Origin: UBA7672 sp044224605
GTDB lineage: Bacteria; Pseudomonadota; Alphaproteobacteria; Caulobacterales; Hyphomonadaceae
Length of the DNA: 64,000 nucleotides
Assembly: GCA_044224605.1 (NCBI GenBank)
Contig: JBGAKC010000002.1
Location: 103,727 to 167,726, forward strand
Direction: 5' to 3'
Below are positions 15,637-25,205 of this stretch, piece by piece. Position 1 is the first letter of the stretch; the number at the start of each line of letters is the position of its first letter. The position numbers and the translations under genes were made by a program. The notes under the pieces are model-generated. The model did not search any database and was not told the origin of the DNA. It saw nothing but the letters and a program-made list of their open reading frames with translations.

Positions 15637-16733
15637 TGGGCTTCAAGGCCGGAATCGTGGGCCTGCCGAACGTCGGCAAGTCGACCCTGTTCAACGCCTT
15701 GACGCGCACTGCCGCGGCGCAGGCGGCCAACTATCCGTTCTGCACGATCGAGCCGAACGTCGGAGATGTGGCGATGCCCGAACCGCGCCTCGATGTGCTG
15801 GCCAAGATCGCCGGGTCGAAGGAAATCATCCCGACGCGCATGAACTTCGTCGATATCGCCGGTCTCGTTAAGGGCGCCAGCAAGGGCGAAGGCCTCGGCA
15901 ACCAGTTCCTCGCCACCATCCGCGAAGTCGACGCCGTGGCCTACGTGCTGCGCTGCTTCGAGGATGGCGATATCACCCACGTTTCCGGCAAGATCGACCC
16001 ACTGGCCGACTTCGAAGTCGTCGAAACCGAGCTGATGCTCGCCGACATGGACTCGCTCGAGAAGCGCCGCCAGAACGTCGAGAAGAAAGCCAAGGGCGGC
16101 GACAAGGACGCGATCCAGACGCTGGAACTCATCAAACTTGCCCTCGAACAACTTAACGCCGGCAAGCCCGCGCGCCGGGCGCTGGTGAAGCCCGAGGACC
16201 AGAAGGCCTGGAAAATGCTCCAGCTCCTTACCTCCAAGCCTGTCTTCTACATCTGCAACGTCGATGAGAACTCGGCCGGAACCGGCAACAAGTTCTCCGA
16301 CGCCGTCGTCGCCCACGCCAAGGCCGAAGGCTCCGCCGCGGTCGTGATCTCGGCGAAGATCGAAAGCGAAGTCGCCGTCCTCTCCGACGAGGAACAGAAG
16401 GAATTCCTGGAATCCCTCGGCCTCGAGGAGCCCGGCCTCAACCGCGTCATCCGCGCCGGCTACGAACTCCTGGGCCTGCAGACCTATTTCACGGTCGGAC
16501 CGAAAGAGGCGCGCGCCTGGACGATCAAGAAAGGCACGACGGCCCCGCAGGCTGCCGGGGTCATCCACGGAGACTTCGAGAAGGGTTTCATCAAGGCCGA
16601 GACGATCGCCTACGCCGACTACGTGAAATACAACGGTGAACAGGGCGCGAAGGAAGCCGGCAAGGCCCGCCAGGAAGGCAAGGACTACATCGTTCAGGAC
16701 GGCGACGTCATGCACTTCCGCTTCAACGTCTGA
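15636..16733 (+). CDS. ychF: Redox-regulated/ribosome-binding ATPase YchF
   Basis: 365 residues, the normal length. YchF is an Obg-family P-loop protein that prefers ATP and binds ribosomes. Motifs: GLPNVGKSTLFNALT (Walker A), FVDIAGLVKGASKGEGLGNQFL (switch II), and YICNVDE in place of the usual NKxD. A coiled-coil insertion lies near 125-165 (LEKRRQNVEKKAKGG). The C-terminal TGS domain begins near LQTYFTVGPKEARAWTI and ends VMHFRFNV. The pth-ychF order is conserved in many proteobacteria. Confidence 0.97.
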   Translation: MGFKAGIVGLPNVGKSTLFNALTRTAAAQAANYPFCTIEPNVGDVAMPEPRLDVLAKIAGSKEIIPTRMNFVDIAGLVKGASKGEGLGNQFLATIREVDAVAYVLRCFEDGDITHVSGKIDPLADFEVVETELMLADMDSLEKRRQNVEKKAKGGDKDAIQTLELIKLALEQLNAGKPARRALVKPEDQKAWKMLQLLTSKPVFYICNVDENSAGTGNKFSDAVVAHAKAEGSAAVVISAKIESEVAVLSDEEQKEFLESLGLEEPGLNRVIRAGYELLGLQTYFTVGPKEARAWTIKKGTTAPQAAGVIHGDFEKGFIKAETIAYADYVKYNGEQGAKEAGKARQEGKDYIVQDGDVMHFRFNV

Positions 16734-16787
16734 CGCCCCGAACGGCAACCGCCTCGGACCCCATCTTCTGAGATCGCGCTCCCTCGC

Positions 16788-19700
16788 CTACTTCTCCCAG
16801 TAGTACTTCGCCCGCTTCGCCGTGCCCGTGCCGACCTCGTTCATCGTCGCCGCATCGTACATCCGTCCGTTCACCATCACGCTCGCGATGTGATCCGAGT
16901 TGCGGATATCCGTCAGCGGGTTGTCGTTCAGCACGACGAGGTCTGCCAGCTTGCCGACTTCAAGCGAGCCGATGTCCTTCTCCATGCCCAGCTTGCGCGC
17001 GCCCATGATCGTAGCCGCCCGCAGCGCCTCGACCGGCTTCCACCCGCCCCGCACCAGCGACCAGAGGTCCCAGTGATCGGCGAGTCCTTCCTCCTGCCCG
17101 TGACCTGCCGTCGACACGTTCACGCCGCGCAGCATCAGCTTGTGCGCCTCGCGCGCCGAATACTGGTCGACATAATCCTCTTCCGGCGCCTTGGTCGAAC
17201 GCACCGATGACGGCTGCAGGATATGGGGAGGCACATGCTTCGATAGGATCGGATGCCGCCAGACATCCGTGTGCGCCCGCCAGTAAGGATCGGCCGCAAG
17301 GCCGCCATAGGTCACGATCAGCGTCGGGGTGTAGGCGACCTTCGTCTGCGAGAACAGGCTGATCACGTCCTCATAGAGCACCATCTGCGGAATGTTGTGC
17401 TCCAGCGCCGTGTTGCCGTCCTGGATGATGGTGATGTCCTGCGCGAACAGCGACGCCCCCTCCGCCACCACCTGGATGTTCTCGGCGATCGAAGCCGCAA
17501 CCACCTGCTGCCGCTGGTTCCGGCGCGGCTGGTTGTAGTTCTTGATCCCCGCCGCCCCTTGCGCCTTCAGGCGCTGGATGTGCGCCAGCGCATCCTCATA
17601 GTCCTTGATGTCGTTCAATGTCCCCGGCGAGCGCGCGCCGTAAACGATCTCGCCCGTCGAGAAGATGCGCGGGGCGAGGATCAGCCCGACCCGCTGCATT
17701 TCCTCGGCGACGAAGATCTCGCTCGCCGTGCTCGACGGATCGAACACCGTCGTCACGCCAAGCGCGAGGTGGCCGATAGCGCTCCAGTTCTGGTTGGGCA
17801 CGATGTCGTCATCGCCCTGCGAGCCATGCGCATGCGCATCGATCATGCCGGGGATCACCGTCTTGCCCGCCAGATCGATCGTGCGCGATCCCGCCGGCAC
17901 GGTCACTGCCCCGGTCGGGCCGATCGCAGTGATCCTGTTGCCTTGAATCACGATCGTGCCGTTCTCAATTAGACCTCCCTTATCGTTCGCCATGGTGAGG
18001 ATGCGCGCATTCGTTAGCACGGTCGTCCCCGCCGGTTTCGCGGCCGTCACAGGGATGGAGAGATCGGCGCCGGTCTCAGGCGCCTTGTAGGCTTGGTCTT
18101 CTCCTTCCTTCGCCGGAGCCAGGGGCACCATCGCATCCGCGCTCGCCAAGAACAGCGTCGGTCCGAGGCTCCAGTTGAGCTGCCTGCCGCCATCGGACCA
18201 GGTGAGATAGGTCGCGCCGCCCTTGCTCGCCTTCACCACCGGCATGGCCGACCCGCCCTTGCCCGAAGCCACCTGCTGCGGCCCCAGCGCCAGCGGCATC
18301 ACATAGGCCGAGAAGTTGTCGCGGAAGGCGATGTTCCTCCCATCCGGCGAGACCTCATATCCCGCCACCATCTCGCCACTCGCATGCGTCCGAGCCGCCT
18401 CGCCGTTGAGATCGACCGACACGAGCACACCGTTGTCTTTCTCCCCGCGCGTCAGAAAGATGCGATCATTGCTGTCGGCGTAGTGCGGGAACCGGCCATC
18501 GCCCGTCACCTTCGTCATCGCCCCACCCGCAGCTGGAATGCGATAGACGCCCGGATCATCCGACCATGTGTCGGGCAGCAGATATCCGCCCGATCCCTTT
18601 TCGAACACGATCGTCTTGCCATCCGGCGAGAAGCGTGGCCGGCGGTAGTGTCCCGGATCGGTCGTCACAGTCTTCGCAGCGCCGCCCGCCGCACCGATCG
18701 TGCGAATATGGCCAAGTCCGGCATCGGTCCATTCGACATAGACAATGCTCTTCCCGTCACGCGACCAGGACGGAAACAGTTCCTGCTCCGGCCCCTTCGA
18801 TTGCGTCACACGCGCCGGAGCGCCATTCGGCAGCTGCTTCACATAGAGCTTCCCAAGGCTCTCGAATACGACCCGCTTGCTGTCGGGCGACACCGAAACA
18901 TAACGCGGCATCTTCGTGCGGAAGGTGTCTGGCGCCACTTCGATCTTCGGCTGCGGTGGATCGATCACGACGCGCGTATCGTTGATGCGGAACGGGATCA
19001 CCGATGAATTGCCCGCCATGTCGACACGGCGGATCTTTCCGCCCGCCCAAAACACGATGCTCTTGGAATCCGGCGTCCAGTCCATATCTGGATAAAGTCC
19101 GTTGACCGCCCACGTCTCCTGCAGATCCTGGTCAAGCGCATCATAGATTTTCGTCAGCGCGCCGGACGTCAGGTCCTTCACATAGAGCTTCGACAGATTC
19201 CGCTCGCGGCGCACGAAAGCCAGCTTCTTGCCGTCCGGCGACGGGTTCGGTCGCGTCGCCCCGCCTGCGCCCGTCACAACGGGCGAAACCTCGCCCGTCT
19301 CGAGATCATACCTCTCGATCGAGAAGATTCCCGTGTTCGAATCCTGCGCGTATTCGAACGTATTTCCAGGCGTTACGTTGCGGGTGTAGTAGATCGACTT
19401 TCCGTCGGCCGAGTATGCCGGTTCGCCCAGCTCCTTCTGAAGCGCCTCGCTCGCCCGCTTCACGGCCACATAGCCGTCGCCGCCGCCGATGTTGTAAACC
19501 CAGATCTCGCCTGTCCCGAGCGAACGCCCCGTCGTGAAGTGCTTCCGCGCCGCGACGAAGCGCCCGTCCGGACTCCAGGTCGGCTCATTCAGCAGGCGGA
19601 ACTGTTCCTTGGTCAGCGGCCGCTTGTCGGAACCGTCGACATTCATCACCCAGATATTGTCCCCGCCCCCGCGGTCGCTGGTGAAGGCGACACGTTTTCC

Positions 19701-20024
19701 ATCCGGCGAGAATTGCGGTTGCATCTCGAAGGCGAGGCCCTCCGCGATCCGCGTCGGCGTCCCGCCTGCGATCGGCATGGTGTAGATGTCGCCCAGCAGG
19801 TCGAACGCGATCGTCCTCCCATCCGGACTGACGTCGACATCCATCCAGGTGCCTTCATCCACATTGATGCTCACCTGGCGCATCGGCAGAGGCGGCGCGG
19901 ACACATCCCATTTCGCCTTTTCGTCCTTCTTGGCTTCAGGCGCTTTCGGCGCTTCCTGCGCAAACGCCATCGCAGCCGCCGCGCTCGCCGCCGCCGCGAC
20001 GCCAAACATCAGACGAAGCTTCAT
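16788..20024 (-). CDS. Secreted amidohydrolase with TolB-type beta-propeller
   Basis: 1078 residues from ATG 20024, preceded by GGAGG. A signal peptide (LMFGVAAAASAAAAMAFA) sends it to the periplasm. Residues ~50-640 hold many PD40/WD40-like blades with the repeated FSPDGKRVAFTSDRGG-type unit. Residues ~690-1078 are a metal-dependent amidohydrolase: the GTIVIQGNRITAIGP entry strand, metal-binding GMIDAHAHGSQGDD, later His residues in AGHGQEEG, and the closing GSLEVGKLADLVVLNDNPL. The substrate is unknown; a peptide or cyclic amide is likely. This propeller-amidohydrolase architecture is widespread in alphaproteobacteria and Bacteroidetes. Confidence 0.9.
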   Translation of the reverse strand: MKLRLMFGVAAAASAAAAMAFAQEAPKAPEAKKDEKAKWDVSAPPLPMRQVSINVDEGTWMDVDVSPDGRTIAFDLLGDIYTMPIAGGTPTRIAEGLAFEMQPQFSPDGKRVAFTSDRGGGDNIWVMNVDGSDKRPLTKEQFRLLNEPTWSPDGRFVAARKHFTTGRSLGTGEIWVYNIGGGDGYVAVKRASEALQKELGEPAYSADGKSIYYTRNVTPGNTFEYAQDSNTGIFSIERYDLETGEVSPVVTGAGGATRPNPSPDGKKLAFVRRERNLSKLYVKDLTSGALTKIYDALDQDLQETWAVNGLYPDMDWTPDSKSIVFWAGGKIRRVDMAGNSSVIPFRINDTRVVIDPPQPKIEVAPDTFRTKMPRYVSVSPDSKRVVFESLGKLYVKQLPNGAPARVTQSKGPEQELFPSWSRDGKSIVYVEWTDAGLGHIRTIGAAGGAAKTVTTDPGHYRRPRFSPDGKTIVFEKGSGGYLLPDTWSDDPGVYRIPAAGGAMTKVTGDGRFPHYADSNDRIFLTRGEKDNGVLVSVDLNGEAARTHASGEMVAGYEVSPDGRNIAFRDNFSAYVMPLALGPQQVASGKGGSAMPVVKASKGGATYLTWSDGGRQLNWSLGPTLFLASADAMVPLAPAKEGEDQAYKAPETGADLSIPVTAAKPAGTTVLTNARILTMANDKGGLIENGTIVIQGNRITAIGPTGAVTVPAGSRTIDLAGKTVIPGMIDAHAHGSQGDDDIVPNQNWSAIGHLALGVTTVFDPSSTASEIFVAEEMQRVGLILAPRIFSTGEIVYGARSPGTLNDIKDYEDALAHIQRLKAQGAAGIKNYNQPRRNQRQQVVAASIAENIQVVAEGASLFAQDITIIQDGNTALEHNIPQMVLYEDVISLFSQTKVAYTPTLIVTYGGLAADPYWRAHTDVWRHPILSKHVPPHILQPSSVRSTKAPEEDYVDQYSAREAHKLMLRGVNVSTAGHGQEEGLADHWDLWSLVRGGWKPVEALRAATIMGARKLGMEKDIGSLEVGKLADLVVLNDNPLTDIRNSDHIASVMVNGRMYDAATMNEVGTGTAKRAKYYWEK

Positions 20025-20185
20025 GGAGTTCCTCCCGCCACTGGCCTGAGCATAGACCGCCCGTGTCAAAGCGGGAAAGAGGAGCGATACGCGCAAGTTT
20101 TTTCTGCGCGCGCAACATCAAGCCCTACCCAGCCGCAACAAACGCCGCTAAACCGCGCGCGCATCAGATGAAGTGAGCCCCCCCC

Positions 20186-21457
20186 GTGTCCCCCGACTCG
20201 ACCCAGCAGTCGGTCTCGTCCACCCCTACCCGGCGCCTGTCGCTGCCGGAATTCGTGGCGTTGACGGCGGCGCTCATGGCGCTGAACGCGCTGGCCATCG
20301 ACATCATGCTGCCGGCCCTGCCGCAGATGGGCGCTGATTTCAAAGTGCCGCAGGAAAATGACCGCCAACTGATCATCGTCGCCTACATGCTCGGCTTCGG
20401 CGTCTCGCAGCTGTTCTATGGCCCGCTCACCGACCGCTTCGGCCGCCGCAGCGTGCTGTTCATCTCGCTCTTCTTCTATGTCGTCGCGGCGATCATGTGC
20501 GTCTACGCGCCGACGTTCGAGCTGCTGATTGCCGCCCGCGCCTTCATGGGCGCCAGCGCCGGCGGCAGCCGCGTGATTGCCGTCTCCGCCGCTCGCGACC
20601 TTTACGTCGGCCGCCAGATGGCCAAGGTCATGTCGCTGGTCATGATCGTCTTCATGTCCGCCCCCATTGTCGCGCCGTTCTTCGGCCAGCTGATGCTGAA
20701 GTCGATGAGCTGGCACGGCATCTTCTGGGTGCTGGCCGTCTTCGGCGCGATCATGTTCCTGTGGGTGCTGATCCGCATGCCGGAAACGTTGCCCAAGGAC
20801 CGGCGTGTTCCGCTGAACCTGCCCACCATGTTCCGCAACTACTGGAAGGTGATCCGCACGCGCGAGGCGCTGGGCTACACCATTGCGTCGGGTTTCCTGT
20901 TTGGCGGCCTGATGAGCTACATTTCCTCATCAGAGCAACTCTACCACGAGGTCTACGATACCGGAGACTGGTTCGCGCTCTGGTTCGCTGGCGCCGCCAT
21001 CGCCATGTCGATCTCGAACCTGGTGAACTCCCGCCTCGTCGAGCGCGTGGGGATGCGGCCGATCTCGCATTCCGCCCTTATCGCCTTCGTGCTGGTCAGC
21101 ATCGTCCACGCCATCATCGCGATGCAGGGGCCGGTGCCGTTCCCGTTGTTCTACACGCTGGTGATCATCGCCTTCTTCGCCATCGGCTTCCAGGGCCCGA
21201 ACTACAATGCGATCGCCATGGAGCCCTTGGGAGCCCTCGCTGGCTCTGGCGCGGCCTTGATCGGCTTTGCCTCGTCTTTCGTCTCGGCCTCCATCGGCGG
21301 ACTGGTGGCGCGCCAGTTCGACGGCACGGTCACGCCGATCTTCATCGGCCACGCCGTGGTCGGCTCCCTGGCCCTGCTCACGATCTTCATCACGGAGAAA
21401 GGCAAGCTTATGCAGGTGCATTACGGCCCCGGCCACGAGCCGTCGCAACGGAAGTGA
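20186..21457 (+). CDS. Bcr/CflA-family MFS drug-resistance transporter
   Basis: 423 residues with twelve predicted membrane helices. The N-terminal signature fits the Bcr/CflA drug:H+ antiporters: ALNALAIDIMLPALPQMGADF in helix 1, QLFYGPLTDRFGRRSVLF as motif A between helices 2 and 3, and ARAFMGASAGGSRVIAVSAARD in helices 4-5. These pumps export bicyclomycin, sulphonamides or small metabolites across the inner membrane. The start is GTG with no clear ribosome site; a short basic leader precedes helix 1. It diverges from the amidohydrolase, with 161 bases between them. Confidence 0.9.
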   Translation: MSPDSTQQSVSSTPTRRLSLPEFVALTAALMALNALAIDIMLPALPQMGADFKVPQENDRQLIIVAYMLGFGVSQLFYGPLTDRFGRRSVLFISLFFYVVAAIMCVYAPTFELLIAARAFMGASAGGSRVIAVSAARDLYVGRQMAKVMSLVMIVFMSAPIVAPFFGQLMLKSMSWHGIFWVLAVFGAIMFLWVLIRMPETLPKDRRVPLNLPTMFRNYWKVIRTREALGYTIASGFLFGGLMSYISSSEQLYHEVYDTGDWFALWFAGAAIAMSISNLVNSRLVERVGMRPISHSALIAFVLVSIVHAIIAMQGPVPFPLFYTLVIIAFFAIGFQGPNYNAIAMEPLGALAGSGAALIGFASSFVSASIGGLVARQFDGTVTPIFIGHAVVGSLALLTIFITEKGKLMQVHYGPGHEPSQRK

Positions 21458-21510
21458 TTGACTCCTGATCCGGGCGCCGCTCACTCCCGTACTGGTACGG
21501 GGAGCTGCCC

Positions 21511-22176
21511 ATGATCACGGTCCACCACCTCAACAATTCCCGCTCTCAGCGCGTGCTCTGGCTGCTCGAAGAGCTCGGCGTCCTCTACGAGGTGAAACGT
21601 TACGAGCGCGACAAGACCACCATGCTGGCCCCGAAGGAGCTCAAGGCCGTCCACCCGCTCGGCAAGTCCCCGGTCATCACCGACAATGGCAAGACCATCG
21701 CCGAAACCGGCACGATCATCGATTACCTGATCGGCACATACGGCCATGGCCGTCTCATACCGCCCGCCGGCTCGGACGACCGCCTGCGCTACACTTATTG
21801 GATGCACTATGCTGAAGGCTCGGCGATGACCCCGCTGCTGCTCAAGCTGGTCTTCACCCGCCTGCCCATGAACGCCCCCGGCCTCTTGCGCGGCCTGGTG
21901 AAGAGCATTTCTGACAAGGCCAACGCCCGCCTCGTCGATCCACAGATCGCCACTCACCTCGATTACTGGGACAGCGAACTGTCCAAGTCCGAATGGTTCG
22001 CCGGTAACCAGTTTACCGCCGCCGACATAATGATGAGCTTCCCGCTCGAGGCCGCCGCCGCCCGCGCCAACGCCAAGTCAAAGCCCATGGTAAAGGCCTT
22101 CCTCGACCGCATCCACGAGCGCACGGCCTATCTCGCCGCCCTCAAGAAAGGCGGCCCCTACGACTACGCGACATGA
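21511..22176 (+). CDS. Glutathione S-transferase (copy A)
   Basis: 221 residues with the GST thioredoxin-like N-domain: ITVHHLNNSRSQRVLWLLEELG (Ser/Asn-rich start in the catalytic position), VHPLGKSPVITDNG with the cis-Pro, and ETGTIIDYLI that binds the gamma-glutamyl part. The helical C-domain contains GNQFTAADIMMSFPLEA. GGGGAG precedes the ATG. It overlaps the LysE-type exporter by four bases (ATGA). The same GST plus LysE combination recurs at 28-29 kb. Confidence 0.92.
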   Translation: MITVHHLNNSRSQRVLWLLEELGVLYEVKRYERDKTTMLAPKELKAVHPLGKSPVITDNGKTIAETGTIIDYLIGTYGHGRLIPPAGSDDRLRYTYWMHYAEGSAMTPLLLKLVFTRLPMNAPGLLRGLVKSISDKANARLVDPQIATHLDYWDSELSKSEWFAGNQFTAADIMMSFPLEAAAARANAKSKPMVKAFLDRIHERTAYLAALKKGGPYDYAT

Positions 22177-22787
22177 CGGGCATGCCTCCCGCCTTTGCAG
22201 AATTCCTGGCGGCTGCCCTGGTCATGGAACTCACACCGGGTCCCAACATGACCTGGCTTGCCTTGCTCGCCGCCCGACATGGCAGGACCGCCGGACTGCA
22301 AGCGGTGGCGGGGATCACCGCCGGGCTGTCAGTCCTTGCCGTCCTGTCCGCCATCGGCATGGCGGTGGTGATGTCAGCCTACCCGACTGTCTATGAAATC
22401 ATGCGCTGGGGCGGCGTACTCTTCATGCTCTTCCTCGCCTTCGAAGCGTGGCGTGGCGAAAGGCAGGAGAGCAACGGCTCGGGCCACAACCACTACTTCA
22501 TCCGCGGCTTCGTGGTAAACTTGCTTAATCCGAAGGCTGCAGCCGTCTTCCTGGTCATGATACCCGGCTTCGCGGGCCAGATCGACACGCGCCCGATCAT
22601 CCTGATGACGTTGATTTATCTCGCCGTCGCCGCGCTTGCGCATGCGCTCATCGTCGCCTTCGCGGGCGCGTTCACCAAAACCCTGTCAGATCCGGCGCGG
22701 GAAACCGTTGTCCGGCGCGTCTTCGCCCTTCTGCTTGTGGCCATCGCTGTCTGGTTTGCCTTTTCAACAGGCCAGTCCCGGACCTGA
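22173..22787 (+). CDS. LysE-family translocator (copy A)
   Basis: 204 residues, about six hydrophobic helices. The LysE/RhtB hallmark MELTPGPNMTWLALLAARHGRTAGLQAVAGI is at residues 13-45, and RGFVVNLLNPKAAAVFLVMIPGF near 115 is the second family block. Members export amino acids and related metabolites from the cytoplasm by proton exchange; the substrate here is unknown. Translationally coupled to the upstream GST, which hints that a glutathione-related or thioether product might be handled; that is inference. Confidence 0.9.
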   Translation: MTGMPPAFAEFLAAALVMELTPGPNMTWLALLAARHGRTAGLQAVAGITAGLSVLAVLSAIGMAVVMSAYPTVYEIMRWGGVLFMLFLAFEAWRGERQESNGSGHNHYFIRGFVVNLLNPKAAAVFLVMIPGFAGQIDTRPIILMTLIYLAVAALAHALIVAFAGAFTKTLSDPARETVVRRVFALLLVAIAVWFAFSTGQSRT

Positions 22788-22822
22788 ACACGCCGCGGCG
22801 CCAGCCTTGCAACCAGCCCGGC

Positions 22823-23098
22823 ATGAGCAACGCACTTCTCAGAGTTAAAACCTTCGGCCATGGCTCCAGCTGGGGCTATCGCGTGGTGAACGGCGTCGGC
22901 CAGACGCTGGTGTCCCGTCGCGGCTATCCGAAAGAGACCTTCGCCCGCGTCGCCGGCCGCGCCGCCGCGGACGCGCTCGCGCCGATCACCAGCCCGATCC
23001 GCTACTCGCCGGATCCGTCGGAGTCCGTGACACCCGCCTTCAAGGCCCCGAAACTGCGCGCCCCGAAAGAGCCCTTCTGGAAATCGCTGTTCGGCTGA
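22823..23098 (+). CDS. Small hypothetical protein (91 aa)
   Basis: 91-residue soluble protein with no signal peptide or membrane helix. The first half has alternating beta-like sequence (LLRVKTFGHGSSWGYRVVNGVG) followed by a helical ETFARVAGRAAADAL, then a Pro-rich tail ending PKEPFWKSLFG. It follows the LysE gene by 35 bases and converges with the next gene, four bases apart. High third-position GC supports it. I do not recognise the family. Confidence 0.65.
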   Translation: MSNALLRVKTFGHGSSWGYRVVNGVGQTLVSRRGYPKETFARVAGRAAADALAPITSPIRYSPDPSESVTPAFKAPKLRAPKEPFWKSLFG

Positions 23099-23102
23099 TC
23101 GG

Positions 23103-23798
23103 TCACTGCGCCGGACACTCGCCGTACATCTTGGTTATCTGCGCGCTGTATTCAGCCATCGTCATCATGCCGAGCTTGGCCCTGCGCGCGTCAAGGCCAG
23201 CCGTGTCTTCCGTAGGCCTGGGTTGCTGCTTCCCGTCGATGCAATCGAAATTTGTGCCGTAGCGCTGTAGCCGCCCCTCCTCGAGCGCTAGGTCGTCAAG
23301 CAGATTGGCATAGTTCTGCCCCTCCATTTGTCCACTCATCGCTAGCGGCTCGAAGATGGCCAGCATCCGCTTCTTGAACGCGTTGTCGTTCGTATGACTG
23401 ATGACGCTCAAGGCTTCGTCGGCAGCTCGCGGACTCAACGACAACAAATCGCTCCAGCTTATCGTATCGAGAACCGCGATCAGCCGCCTTGTATTCTCGC
23501 CGTCGACGCGATCGAACACGGACCGCGTGCCGTCGATGAAGGCCTTGCGCGTCGCTTCGGTCTTGATGGTCTTGAAGCTTTCGATGATCAGCGTTCGAAG
23601 ATACTGATCACGGGCGTAGATCGCGCCGATCTCGGCCACGACCGCTTCGCCGCGCGCAACCTTGCCCTCGAATTCGCTGGCCAGCGTTGCGGCGCTCTTA
23701 TCGGCTGCAGGCGTCTGTCCCTGCGCTGCCCACGGCCACAACCATGCGCCCACCGCCAAGCACGCTATCGCCAATGCAATCGTTCTTTCGCGGATCAT
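23103..23798 (-). CDS. Secreted protein of unknown function (231 aa)
   Basis: Start at ATG 23798, with GGGAGGGG before it. The first ~30 residues are a signal peptide (RTIALAIACLAVGAWLWPWAAQGQ), so the protein is periplasmic. The mature chain is helical with few cysteines: one in NFDCIDGKQQ and one near the end in YGECPAQ, which could pair. No catalytic motif is visible. It reads away from rlmJ on the same strand, 59 bases downstream of the rlmJ stop. Confidence 0.65.
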   Translation of the reverse strand: MIRERTIALAIACLAVGAWLWPWAAQGQTPAADKSAATLASEFEGKVARGEAVVAEIGAIYARDQYLRTLIIESFKTIKTEATRKAFIDGTRSVFDRVDGENTRRLIAVLDTISWSDLLSLSPRAADEALSVISHTNDNAFKKRMLAIFEPLAMSGQMEGQNYANLLDDLALEEGRLQRYGTNFDCIDGKQQPRPTEDTAGLDARRAKLGMMTMAEYSAQITKMYGECPAQ

Positions 23799-23857
23799 GG
23801 CTTCCCCTCCCTGACCAGTAGCGGCAGCCTGATACCGAACGTGTCGGCAATATGACG

Positions 23858-24742
23858 TCAGCGCTCGGCCGGTGTCTGCAACCGCCATCCGGCGCCGGCG
23901 CCCTGCTTCATAAGCTCGCACAGCCACGGCAGCACCACGCGCAGGTGCGGCTCGACGCCATAAGGCGGATTGACGATCACCACGCCAGCTCCCGCCAGCT
24001 TGCCCTCGCCGATCTCGCGTACCCACAGGTCGGCAACCAGTAACTTCTCCGGCGCGATGCCCCCATCCTCGATCAGCAGCGTCGCCAGTTCGCCATCGAA
24101 CGCCTGCACCATCTCCGCGTCCTTGATCGGCCGCCAGAACACGTAGGCGCCCTGCGGCCAGCGCTTCACGGCTTTCGCTGCAGCCTTCAGCATCCAGTCG
24201 AAATCCAGCTTCCGCTCTGCCGACCCCGCTTCGAACGGCGGATCGATCAGCACCAGCCCACGCCGCTCCGGCGGCGGCAGATAGGCCGGCAGCGCCTCGA
24301 AACCGTCGCGCTCCTCGATCTTCACCCGCTTGTCGCGCCCCATCGCCTCGCGCAGCAGCTCGGCGCTCTGAGGATGCAGTTCACACAGGCGGATCGCATC
24401 GTCCTTCCGCAGCATCTCCGCCGCCAGCACGGGCGATCCCGGATAGTGCTTCAGCCCACCCGAATTCATTCGCCGGATCACGTTCAGCCATGGCGCCAGC
24501 GCGGCGCGCACCTCCGGCGAAGCGCCGCGCTCGGCATCCCACACGCGCCCCACACCCTCGCGCCATTCCGGACTACGCGTGCCTTCGTCACCCTCGAGAT
24601 CATACGCGCCGATCCCCGCATGCGTATCGACATAGCGGTACGGCGCATCCTTCGCGTTCAGCCGGTCGAAGCACAGCGCCAACGCGACGTGCTTTACAAC
24701 GTCCGCGAAATTCCCGGCATGAAAGGCGTGACGGTAGTTCAG
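23858..24742 (-). CDS. rlmJ: 23S rRNA (adenine(2030)-N6)-methyltransferase RlmJ, apparent CTG start
   Basis: RlmJ methylates A2030 of 23S rRNA. The catalytic D-P-P-F motif is at VLIDPPFEAGSAE; YVDTHAGIGAYDL is the SAM site. The first in-frame ATG/GTG/TTG is TTG at 24682, but that would remove the conserved family N-terminus. Reading upstream gives LNYRHAFHAGNFADVVKH, matching the known YRHxFHAGNxADVxKH start, and a TAA stop lies eight codons above it. The only sensible initiator is CTG at 24742-24740, with GGGAG six bases before it. This gives 294 residues against 280 in E. coli. Confidence 0.9.
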   Translation of the reverse strand: MNYRHAFHAGNFADVVKHVALALCFDRLNAKDAPYRYVDTHAGIGAYDLEGDEGTRSPEWREGVGRVWDAERGASPEVRAALAPWLNVIRRMNSGGLKHYPGSPVLAAEMLRKDDAIRLCELHPQSAELLREAMGRDKRVKIEERDGFEALPAYLPPPERRGLVLIDPPFEAGSAERKLDFDWMLKAAAKAVKRWPQGAYVFWRPIKDAEMVQAFDGELATLLIEDGGIAPEKLLVADLWVREIGEGKLAGAGVVIVNPPYGVEPHLRVVLPWLCELMKQGAGAGWRLQTPAER

Positions 24743-24857
24743 GGTCCGCTCCCGTATCGGCGATTACGCGACCTATCATCACGTCGTCGCCAGCAAAACT
24801 TGTGTAATCCAACGTACACCCTACGTGCCCTGCTTAGTCAGTTATCCGGAGGGAGTC

Positions 24858-25205
24858 TTGCCGCTTTTCCTGTGTCCAAACGACAGTTCCGAGATGCAGA
24901 AGATCTCGCGCGAAGGCGTAGACATCGACATCTGCCCCACCTGCAAGGGCGTGTGGCTCGACCGGGGCGAGCTCGACAAGCTGCTGGTCAAGGAACGCGA
25001 GGAATCGGAGAAGCAGCTGCAGGCCCACCGCCGTTTCCAGGAAGAGGTGAACAGCTTCCAGCGCGATCCCGATCAATGGCGGCGCACACACCCGTACGAC
25101 GAGAAGAAACAACGCCATCGCTACGATGGCGACGACGATGACGACGACCATCGTCACCGCCGCAAGCGCCGCGGCGGCTTCGACCTCTTCGACATCTTCG
25201 ATTAG
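24858..25205 (+). CDS. Zinc-ribbon protein (TFIIB-type zinc finger family)
   Basis: 115 residues from TTG 24858, with GGAGGG just upstream; other starts lack this site. The N-terminus has LCPNDSSEMQKISREGVDIDICPTCKGVWLDRGELDKLL. This subfamily has CP-x-D in place of the first CxxC, then a complete CPTC pair, followed by the invariant GVWLDRGEL. A helical charged stretch and a His/Asp-rich tail (YDGDDDDDDHRHRRKR) follow and may bind metal. The role is unknown. Its stop overlaps the opposing gene's stop by four bases (TTAG). Confidence 0.8.
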   Translation: MPLFLCPNDSSEMQKISREGVDIDICPTCKGVWLDRGELDKLLVKEREESEKQLQAHRRFQEEVNSFQRDPDQWRRTHPYDEKKQRHRYDGDDDDDDHRHRRKRRGGFDLFDIFD

